Below are positions 1 to 5,106 of a DNA stretch of 8,315 bases, piece after piece. The DNA comes from Fermentibacter danicus. Lineage in GTDB: Bacteria > Fermentibacterota > Fermentibacteria > Fermentibacterales > Fermentibacteraceae. The position numbers and the translations under genes are program-made. Where the stretch lies: assembly GCA_001618615.1 (NCBI GenBank), contig LKHB01000237.1, forward strand, positions 1 to 8,315, written 5' to 3'. A model generated the notes under the pieces. That model was not told where the DNA came from and searched no databases. It worked only from the letters and a program-made list of their open reading frames with translations. Positions within the stretch are counted from its first letter, which is position 1. Every line of letters starts with the position of its first letter.

Positions 1-344
1 TTCCTGCCGATCCTCACAGGCAGTATCGTCGCGTTCGAGCCGATGCTGGCCCCGTCCTCGACCACGGTGCCCTTCCACTTCTCCTTCTCAGGCTGCGGAG
101 GATGGACGTCGTTTATGAACATCACGCCGTGCCCTATGAAGCAGTCGCTCCCGATCGTCACCATGTCGCAGACGAAAGAGTGGCTCTGAATCCTGGTTCT
201 GTCGCCGATGACCGCTCCGCGCTGTATCTCGGTGAAGCAGCCGATCATGCAGTCTCGCCCGATCCTGCACCCGTAAAGGTTTACGAAGTTCCAGACCTTC
301 GTGCCCTCGCCTATCTCGCAGTCGTTGATAAGCTTGTAGTCCAT
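1..344 (-). CDS. Hexapeptide-repeat (LbH) acyltransferase, N-terminal part
   Basis: The reverse strand from ATG at 344-342 reads 114 codons to the window edge without a stop, so the C-terminus is missing. An AGGAGG-like site (GGAGGT) sits just upstream of the ATG. The protein begins MDYKLINDCEIGEGTKVWNF and shows repeated [I/V]G-x4 hexapeptides (EIGEGT, RIGRDC, VIGDRT, TIGSDC, SIGSNA), the signature of a left-handed parallel beta-helix. The segment GVMFINDVHPP followed by GASIGSNATILP resembles N-acetyltransferases acting on UDP-amino sugars in surface-polysaccharide synthesis (WbpD/WlbB group, about 190 residues), with an inserted loop after the FIND motif. From family knowledge it would transfer an acetyl group from acetyl-CoA to a nucleotide-linked amino sugar in the cytoplasm. 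The exact sugar and acyl donor are inference. No sugar-pathway neighbour is visible because the gene runs off the edge. Confidence 0.85.
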   Translation of the reverse strand, partial: MDYKLINDCEIGEGTKVWNFVNLYGCRIGRDCMIGCFTEIQRGAVIGDRTRIQSHSFVCDMVTIGSDCFIGHGVMFINDVHPPQPEKEKWKGTVVEDGASIGSNATILPVRIGR

Positions 345-378
345 ATCGACCTCCGCGGTTGGTAGTGCCGAACATAGT

Positions 379-395
379 CCGGGCGTGACGCCCGG
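379..395. other. Perfect inverted repeat (7-bp hairpin) in divergent intergenic region
   Basis: CCGGGCG at 379-385 and CGCCCGG at 389-395 are separated by the triloop TGA. The repeat lies in the 130-bp space between the divergently transcribed acyltransferase (start 344, minus) and the zinc-ribbon gene (start 475, plus). There is no T run on either side, so a simple intrinsic terminator is not supported. It could be an operator or a leader hairpin of the acyltransferase. I see no convincing -35/-10 pair in this space. Confidence 0.4.
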
Positions 396-474
396 GCACG
401 ATTTCAAACCCTGCCTCTCCGGGCTTATGCTTGTGCATGCAGTCCGGATGACCGGCACGAACGGGAGGAGAGGG

Positions 475-675
475 ATGTCCGTCGGGTTCAAGTGCCCTTC
501 ATGCGCAGGAGATCTCACCGCGAACCCCGGCGGGAAGACGACGAAATGCCCCTTCTGCGGGATTTCGNNCCCCTGGGACATGGCTGTCGATGGCAGGGGA
601 TGCATCTGCGTCACGGACGTCGCTTCCAACAGGATGCAGGTTTTCGACCGTACCGGCGGGGTCCGGTATGTGTGA
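475..675 (+). CDS. Zinc-ribbon / NHL-repeat protein, interrupted by an assembly gap
   Basis: ATG at 475 follows a strong GGAGGAG Shine-Dalgarno site. Before the N run the protein has two zinc-knuckle pairs, CPSC (Cys7, Cys10) and CPFC (Cys25, Cys28), the pattern of a small zinc ribbon. After the gap, PWDMAVDGRGCICVTDVASN then RMQVF matches a single NHL beta-propeller blade (P-x-[DG]-x-A-V-D-x-x-G-x-x-x-V-T-D), followed by a TGA stop at 673-675. One blade cannot form a propeller, and the ribbon ends directly at the gap. The real gene is therefore probably much longer, with several NHL repeats lost in the gap. That the two halves belong to one protein is inferred from strand, frame and proximity. 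NHL proteins are scaffolds or binding proteins; no specific function can be given. The gene converges on pruA across a strong hairpin. Confidence 0.6.
   Translation: MSVGFKCPSCAGDLTANPGGKTTKCPFCGISXPWDMAVDGRGCICVTDVASNRMQVFDRTGGVRYV
568..569. other. NN run: collapsed assembly gap inside the zinc-ribbon/NHL gene
   Basis: Two ambiguous bases separate a zinc ribbon from what reads as the last blade of an NHL propeller. The missing length is unknown. Because NHL propellers usually have about six blades, several hundred bases may be absent. The apparent in-frame read-through could be chance. Confidence 0.8.
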
Positions 676-677
676 GA

Positions 678-698
678 CGGGGCCGCAGAGCGGCCCCG
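678..698. terminator. Bidirectional terminator-like hairpin between convergent genes
   Basis: CGGGGCCGC (678-686) and GCGGCCCCG (690-698) form a perfect 9-bp, almost pure G/C stem with the triloop AGA. It starts 2 bases after the stop codon of the NHL gene (plus) and lies 20 bases past the stop of pruA (minus). The position between two convergent genes fits a shared terminator. No T run follows on either strand, so termination would have to rely on stem strength or Rho. Confidence 0.65.
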
Positions 699-717
699 CC
701 GATCCTGAGAATCTCCG

Positions 718-2346
718 TCAGTCCTCCGACAGGAACGGGTACCTGAAGTCGCGCGGTGTGGCGAAGCACTCCTTCAGCGTCCTGATGCTGATCCATCTCA
801 GCAGGTTGAAGATGGAACCCGCCTTGTCGTTGGTTCCGGATGCCCTAGCGCCGCCGAAGGGCTGGTGTCCCACCGTTGCCCCTGTCGTCTTGTCGTTGAT
901 GTAGAAGTTGCCGGCGGCGTGCCTCAGACGCGTTTCGGCCAGCTTCACGGCCTCCCTGTCGCGTGCGAAGACCGCACCCGTCAGGGCGTATGGCGATGTC
1001 GAGTCGCAGAGGTCCAGTATCTCCTCGAACTTCGCGTCGTCGTAGACGAAGACGGTGAGAACCGGCCCGAAGATCTCCTCCTCCATCAGCCTGTCGTGGG
1101 GATTCTTCGTCTCTACGACGGTCGGCTGGACGAAGTACCCGGAGGAGCCGTCGCAGGTGCCTCCGTGGACGATCGAGCAGTCGGCGCTGTTCCTGGCATA
1201 GTCAAGGTACGACGAGATGTTGTCGAAGGAGGCCTTGTCGATCACCGCGCCCATGAAATTGGAGAAGTCCTCGACCGGGCCGACCTTGATCCGGGAAAGC
1301 ATTCCGAGCATCCGGTCGCGCACGTCGGGCCATATCGAAGACGGGATGTAGGCCCGTGAGGTGGCCGAGCACTTCTGCCCCTGGTACTCGAAGGCACCGC
1401 GGATGAGGCAGGTGGCCAGGCCCTGGGGTTCGGCCGTGGTATGGGCGACGAGGAAGTCCTTGCCGCCGGTCTCGCCGACTATCCTGGGATAGGTGCGGTA
1501 TCTGCCGATGTCTCCCGCGATCGTTTGCCAGATGCCGTTGAAGGCCGCCGTGGATCCGGTGAAGTGCACCCCGGCCAGAGCCGGGTCGGAGAGCACGAGC
1601 TTCCCAATCGCCGAAGAGTCGCCGGGGATGAAGTTGATCACTCCGGGGGGCAGCCCGGCCTCCATGAAGGCCTGCATCACCATCCAGTTGGAGTAGACGG
1701 CCGTCGAGGAGGGCTTCCACAGGACGGTGTTCCCCGTGAGCGCGGGGGCCATGGACAGGTTGCCGCCAATCGCGGTGAAGTTGAAGGGCGTTATGGCAAA
1801 CACGAAGCCTTCGAGCGCCCTGTAGTCCATCCTGTTCCAGGTCGCCGCGAAGTTCTCGGGCTGGATCTGGTAGATCTGCTGCATGAACCAGGTGTTCATC
1901 CGCAGGAAGTCGGACAGCTCGCAGATCGCGTCGATTTCCGACTGATGGCAGGTCTTGCTCTGGCAGAGCATCGTGGAGGCGTTGATCAGACTCCTCTTCC
2001 GCCTGGAGACGATCTCGGCCGCCTTGAGCGAGACGGCGGCTCTCTCCTCCCAGGGCATCACGGACCACTTCTTCCATGCCGCTGCTGCGGCTTCCACCGC
2101 GAGACGGATCTCGGCCGGGCCGGCCTTGTGGTAGGTCGCAAGGGTATGTCCGTGGTCGTGGGGACAGACGCAGCGACCCATGTTGCCGGTACGGACCTCC
2201 TTCCCTCCTATGAGGAGGGGAATCTCGATCTCGGAGGATCGCAGCGAGGCGAGCGCGTTCTTCAGATCTGCCCTCTCGCTTGTCCCCGGCGCATAGGGGG
2301 TCACCGGTTCATTCGGCGGCATGGGGATCTGCACCAATGCGTTCAT
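718..2346 (-). CDS. pruA: L-glutamate gamma-semialdehyde (1-pyrroline-5-carboxylate) dehydrogenase
   Basis: This 542-residue protein of the aldehyde dehydrogenase superfamily oxidises glutamate semialdehyde (in equilibrium with pyrroline-5-carboxylate) to glutamate with NAD(P)+, the second step of proline catabolism. The start chosen is ATG 2346-2344, preceded by AAGGAGA at good spacing. An in-frame ATG 16 codons upstream lies within a conserved upstream element and has no ribosome site. Visible motifs are the cofactor-fold signature ITPFNFTAIGGNLSMAPAL (185-203), WKPS (210-213), the general base Glu292 in GETGGKDF, the catalytic Cys326 in EYQGQKCSA, and EIFGPVL (424-430). The EYQGQKCSA context and the 34-residue Glu-to-Cys spacing match the mitochondrial ALDH4A1 type rather than the PutA-fused domain. 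No proline dehydrogenase domain is fused and none lies in the window. It is downstream of tupC on the same strand after a 175-bp spacer. Confidence 0.95.
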   Translation of the reverse strand: MNALVQIPMPPNEPVTPYAPGTSERADLKNALASLRSSEIEIPLLIGGKEVRTGNMGRCVCPHDHGHTLATYHKAGPAEIRLAVEAAAAAWKKWSVMPWEERAAVSLKAAEIVSRRKRSLINASTMLCQSKTCHQSEIDAICELSDFLRMNTWFMQQIYQIQPENFAATWNRMDYRALEGFVFAITPFNFTAIGGNLSMAPALTGNTVLWKPSSTAVYSNWMVMQAFMEAGLPPGVINFIPGDSSAIGKLVLSDPALAGVHFTGSTAAFNGIWQTIAGDIGRYRTYPRIVGETGGKDFLVAHTTAEPQGLATCLIRGAFEYQGQKCSATSRAYIPSSIWPDVRDRMLGMLSRIKVGPVEDFSNFMGAVIDKASFDNISSYLDYARNSADCSIVHGGTCDGSSGYFVQPTVVETKNPHDRLMEEEIFGPVLTVFVYDDAKFEEILDLCDSTSPYALTGAVFARDREAVKLAETRLRHAAGNFYINDKTTGATVGHQPFGGARASGTNDKAGSIFNLLRWISIRTLKECFATPRDFRYPFLSED

Positions 2347-2354
2347 GTGGATCT

Positions 2355-2428
2355 CCTTTCCATTATTGGGAGGCACAGCCGTTTCCAGCCGCATTTTGTC
2401 GACCGGACCGGCATTGTACCTTGTTTAG
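2355..2428 (-). promoter_or_regulatory. Conserved 74-nt upstream element, copy A (pruA leader)
   Basis: Read on the minus strand, this segment aligns without gaps to 4911-4984 upstream of tupA, with about 46 of 74 positions identical by hand count. Conserved blocks in order are CTAAA, ATG, GACA, TGC, GGAAACG, CTG, GCCTCCC and GGAAAGG, with intervening blocks of equal length but unrelated sequence. The final GGAAAGG overlaps the pruA Shine-Dalgarno region, so any structure or protein bound here could control translation. A TACAAT hexamer (minus strand, 2418-2413) within this copy could be a -10 box. However, it is absent from copy B and lacks a clear -35. The differences do not follow codon positions, so it is not a conserved coding sequence. 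Confidence 0.55.
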
Positions 2429-2477
2429 CCCGAAGGGCTCAGAGAGTGTTGAATATAGCCGATAAAAGCCGTATCGG
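2427..2477. other. tupC-pruA spacer: two small inverted repeats
   Basis: Two repeats lie in the AT-richer spacer after the tupC stop. AGCCC (2427-2431) and GGGCT (2435-2439) form a 5-bp hairpin with a GAA loop. CCGATA (2459-2464) and TATCGG (2472-2477) form a 6-bp inverted repeat with a 7-nt loop. Between them on the minus strand is TATATT (2457-2452), a possible -10 box for pruA, without a good -35. Neither hairpin is followed by a T run, so a standard tupC terminator is not evident. The 9-mer CCGTATCGG (2469-2477) recurs at 5032-5040 near the lepA start of transcription. This could be an operator half-site or coincidence. Confidence 0.3.
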
Positions 2478-2521
2478 AGATGACGGAGCTGAAGAAAGAA
2501 TACAATCAATAGATTATTCAA

Positions 2522-3401
2522 TCAGGACAGGATGCGGACCGAGTTGGCCTTGAACGAAATCCACACCGCCGTACCCGGGTGGAGCCCAAGCCTCTCGGTC
2601 GACTCCCTGGTCACCGCGGCGACGAAGGTCGCCCGGCCGGTCACCATGCTTACCATGTCGGTGTACGGACCGTGTTCGATCGAGGCCACCTCGCCCGGGA
2701 AGCAGTTCCGCATGCTGGAGTCCGGGCGGGAGGCGGAGACGGTCACCGCCTCTGTGGGGATCACTATGCAGCCTTCGCCCTCGGCCGGCTCGGCCATCAC
2801 GATCTCGAGGCCGCCCGAGACCGCCCTGGCCCCTTCGAATTTCGCCCTCAGGATGTTGCGCTGGCCGGAGAAGGAGGCGACGAAGAGATTGGAGGGCCGG
2901 AGGAGCACGTCGTCGACGGGACCGTGCTGGATCATCCTCCCTTCCGAGAGGACGGCGACATGGTCCGCCAGGGCCAGGGCGTCGGCGAGGTCGTGCGTGG
3001 CCATCACGACGGTCATGCCCCTTCCCCTGTGCAGTGAGGCGATCAGGGAGCGCATCTCCGGCCTGAAGCCCTGATCCACNNCCACGGAAGCGAAGGCCGG
3101 CCTCCACGTTGCGACGGACCGTGCCGTCGAGCATGAAGGGCCTCTGCATCACCATCGCCATCCTGCGACGGGCCCTCGTGCAGGCGGCGGAACCCGCGCC
3201 GGCGTAGTCGATCCCGTCGAGAAGTATCCTGCCCGAAGAAGGCTTCACCAGCAGGTCGGCCGTTCGCAGGAGAGTGGTCTTTCCGCATCCCGTGGGGCCT
3301 ATGACGGCGCAGAACCCGCCGCTTTCGACGGCGAAGGAAACTCCGTCCAGAATGGTCCTGCCGCCTGTTCTGCGCGAAAGTGAGTCGAGTTCGAACCTCA
3401 T
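2522..3401 (-). CDS. tupC: Tungstate ABC transporter ATP-binding protein, centre missing at a gap
   Basis: This is the ATPase that powers uptake by the TupB channel at the inner face of the membrane. ATG 3401-3399 overlaps the tupB stop as ATGA, which implies translational coupling. The first 106 residues hold Walker A GPTGCGKTT (35-43) and the Q-loop Gln86 in MVMQRP. After the N run the frame shifts and resumes at VDQGFRPEMRS, which fits the end of the D-loop. It then has the H-switch MATHD and a C-terminal region of about 100 residues that fits a TOBE/Mop-like oxyanion-sensing domain (GCIVIPTEAVTVSAS, then GEVASIEHGPYTDMVSMV). The signature LSGGE and Walker B are absent from the sequence shown. 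From family lengths about 60 codons are missing, so I read this as an assembly gap in an intact gene rather than a pseudogene. The stop is TGA at 2524-2522. Confidence 0.85.
3080..3081. other. NN run: collapsed assembly gap inside tupC
   Basis: The reading frame changes across these two bases. The left and right protein halves are both good ABC-ATPase sequence, lacking only the segment from after the Q-loop to the D-loop. About 60 codons (near 180 bases) are therefore inferred to be missing. Confidence 0.85.
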
Positions 3402-3890
3402 GCCCGCCCGGCCTCAAGAAGATGGACGGCCAGGCTCACGAGGAGTGCGAGTGTGATGAGGATGAGCCCCAGCGCTATGGATTCGGCGGTCTCGCCCTTG
3501 CCGATCCCCAGGGATATCGCCGTGGTCAGCGTCCTGGTGCGCCCCGCGATGTTGCCGCCCACCATCATGGCCGCCCCGACCTCCGAGATCGCCCTTCCGA
3601 ACGACATCAGGAGTGCGGAGACGATGGCCCGCCTCGCCTCCCCGATCACGACGAGGCCTGTCTGGAGCGGTCCCGCACCCAGGGCCCTCACGGTATCCTC
3701 GACCTCGTGGGTGATCCCTCCCAATGCGGCAATCACCAGCCCGAGCATCACGGGNNACGAAGAGCAGCGTGGAGATGATGGTGGCGCTGGCGGAGACCAT
3801 CAGCGTCCTCATGGTGATCTCCATCACCACGGGATCGCCCGTGACGATCAGGTCCAGGGCAATGCCGAAGGCCTCCGCCAGCCGTTCCAA
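3398..3890 (-). CDS. tupB: Tungstate ABC transporter permease, centre missing at a gap
   Basis: This is the inner-membrane channel of the tungstate importer. The frame begins at TTG 3890-3888, five bases after the tupA stop. No ATG or GTG is available upstream in frame, and the N-terminus starting there (MERLAEAFGIALDLIVTGDP) has the usual TupB length and character. Visible are 45 residues with the start of a first membrane segment (SASATIISTLLF). After the N run come about 118 residues with the cytoplasmic coupling motif of this permease class, EARRAIVSALLMSFGRAISE followed by VGAAMMVGGNIAGRTRTLTT, and a last membrane helix (ALGLILITLALLVSLAVHLL). Compared with the roughly 230 residues of TupB, 60-70 residues covering the central helices are lost in the gap. 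The stop TGA overlaps the tupC ATG. Confidence 0.85.
3755..3756. other. NN run: collapsed assembly gap inside tupB
   Basis: The frame changes across these bases. The flanking protein segments are both typical of TupB but skip the central membrane helices. About 60-70 codons are inferred to be missing, similar in size to the loss in tupC. Confidence 0.85.
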
Positions 3891-3895
3891 GCCGT

Positions 3896-4792
3896 CTAGA
3901 GGTCCTGACCCGCGCAGGGGGTGAAGAGCTGCCTGCCCCAGGTCTCGACGCCGTAGGAACCGATGAGTTCCTGAACCTCGGGAGAGGTCAGGAAGGTCAC
4001 CATGTTGGCCGCCATGGCGGAGTCGCGCGCCGCAGCCAGGGGTATCACTGAATAGACGTTCCTCATGGCGTCGCCGGCGCCCACGATGATCTCGAGATCG
4101 ACGTCGCCCTGGTAGGCCAGGAAGGTGGCGATGTCGGAGAGGGCATAGCCGCGCATCTCGTTGGCCATGTTCAGGGTCGGACCCATGCCGGCCGCGGCCT
4201 CCACGTACCAGTCGCCTGCGGTCCTGATGTCCTCGTAGTCGTATCCGGCGGCCGCCCAGAGACGCTTCTCCTGGGCATGCGTGCCGGACTCGTCGCCGCG
4301 TGAGATGAACGGGACGGTCGCGTTGTCATGGATCATGGTGAGAGCGGTTTCGGGCTCGAGATCCCTGATGCCTGCCGGATCGTCCGCCGGGCCCACGATC
4401 ACGAAGAAGTTGTATGCGAACGGGGTTCTCGACAGGCCGATGCCTTCGGCAATGAACGGTTCCTCGCGTGCGCGGTCGTGGACCACTATCACGTCGACGT
4501 CGCCGCGGGTGCCCCACTCCATCGCCTTGCCGGTGCCGGCGTAGAGGATGTCGAGTTCGACGCCGTACTGATCCTCGAACATCGGCTCGAGGTATGCCCA
4601 GAGGCCCGTGTCGTACAGGCTGGTGGTGGTCGCTACCAGGAGACGCTCTACCCTCTCCCTGGGAGGATAGGCTTCGGTGGCGGCATCTGCCGTCGGCTCG
4701 ACGCTCCGGTCGACCGCAGGCTGCTCTCCGCAGGCGCAGAAAGCAAGCACGACGGCCGACAGAACGACGAAGGAAACGAGTTTCCGGGACAT
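3896..4792 (-). CDS. tupA: Tungstate-binding lipoprotein of ABC transporter
   Basis: This 298-residue extracytoplasmic binding protein would capture tungstate and deliver it to TupB. The start is ATG 4792-4790, preceded by GAGGAGGG. The open frame extends further upstream but has no ribosome site or signal-like sequence there. Residues 1-20 form a signal peptide with a hydrophobic core (LVSFVVLSAVVLAF), and Cys21 after FCA is a slightly unusual lipobox. An acidic, proline-rich linker follows. The oxyanion motif TTTS is at 55-58 in LLVATTTSLYDTGLW, and SRGDESGTH is at 164-172. Both are diagnostic for the TupA group rather than ModA or PstS. Selectivity for tungstate over molybdate is family knowledge, not shown by the sequence. 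It is the first gene of tupABC, with a long structured leader. Confidence 0.92.
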   Translation of the reverse strand: MSRKLVSFVVLSAVVLAFCACGEQPAVDRSVEPTADAATEAYPPRERVERLLVATTTSLYDTGLWAYLEPMFEDQYGVELDILYAGTGKAMEWGTRGDVDVIVVHDRAREEPFIAEGIGLSRTPFAYNFFVIVGPADDPAGIRDLEPETALTMIHDNATVPFISRGDESGTHAQEKRLWAAAGYDYEDIRTAGDWYVEAAAGMGPTLNMANEMRGYALSDIATFLAYQGDVDLEIIVGAGDAMRNVYSVIPLAAARDSAMAANMVTFLTSPEVQELIGSYGVETWGRQLFTPCAGQDL

Positions 4793-4816
4793 GAACCCTC
4801 CTCTTCGATGTTGAAC

Positions 4817-4884
4817 CGGGACCGCCGGTCCCGCCGGGCTGGAATCGGGAGAATGGACGCGATCATGCGGTGGGGAGGCCACCG
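4817..4884 (-). promoter_or_regulatory. Two hairpins in the tupA leader
   Basis: CGGTGG (4868-4873) and CCACCG (4879-4884) form a 6-bp stem with a 5-nt loop. CGGGACC (4817-4823) and GGTCCCG (4827-4833) form a 7-bp stem with a triloop. Both lie between the conserved 74-nt element and the tupA ribosome site, giving an apparent structured leader of more than 100 bases. No T run follows, so control, if any, would be at translation, RNA stability or protein binding. High GC content makes chance hairpins fairly likely. Confidence 0.4.
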
Positions 4885-4910
4885 GTATCCGACTCGATCG
4901 ACGTCCGTTC

Positions 4911-4984
4911 CCTTTCCTAACACGGGAGGCGCAGTCGTTTCCTCCTGCACCCTGTCGCCCCGGCGTCCATGGCGTGCGCTTTAG
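4911..4984 (-). promoter_or_regulatory. Conserved 74-nt upstream element, copy B (tupA leader)
   Basis: This is the same-orientation, ungapped counterpart of 2355-2428. The minus-strand blocks CTAAA, ATG, GACA, TGC, GGAAACG, CTG, GCCTCCC and GGAAAGG recur at identical spacing. It ends 118 bases before the tupA start, whereas copy A abuts the pruA start. The two copies therefore bracket tupABC as direct repeats. In this copy GGTGC and GCGCC can pair around GGAAACG, but that pairing is not kept in copy A, so an RNA fold is not established. Confidence 0.55.
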
Positions 4985-5007
4985 GACGAGGGGGTCGGGA
5001 AGCGGTC

Positions 5008-5025
5008 GCTTGCACAAGCTATACT
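5008..5025 (+). promoter_or_regulatory. Candidate lepA promoter -10 with abutting inverted repeat
   Basis: TATACT at 5020-5025 is the best -10-like hexamer in the GC-rich 314-bp space between tupA and lepA, 81 bases before the lepA ATG. I find no matching -35. Immediately before it, GCTTG (5008-5012) and CAAGC (5015-5019) form a 5-bp-arm inverted repeat across a CA centre. That position would suit an activator or repressor site. The rest of this intergenic space holds the tupA leader elements and a lepA leader hairpin. Confidence 0.35.
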
Positions 5026-5050
5026 TCACGCCCGTATCGGTCGCAAGGCG

Positions 5051-5066
5051 CATCCGTTCGCGGATG
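5051..5066 (+). other. UUCG-loop hairpin in the lepA leader
   Basis: CATCCG (5051-5056), TTCG (5057-5060) and CGGATG (5061-5066) make a 6-bp stem capped by a TTCG tetraloop. It lies between the candidate -10 box and the lepA ribosome site and has no T run after it. It may only stabilise the leader. Confidence 0.4.
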
Positions 5067-5106
5067 GGAAGGACTTGCCCCATATTACGGCTTCCCGGGA
5101 GGCGAC

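Noticed and set aside
3076..3085. CCAC on both sides of the NN at 3080-3081, as a possible target-site duplication or overlap.
   Set aside because: Four bases is within chance, and the other two gaps show no such repeat.
2522..3890. tupB and tupC as frameshifted pseudogenes.
   Set aside because: Each frame change coincides exactly with an NN run and a loss of internal family sequence, while both flanks are intact, so missing assembly sequence is the simpler reading.
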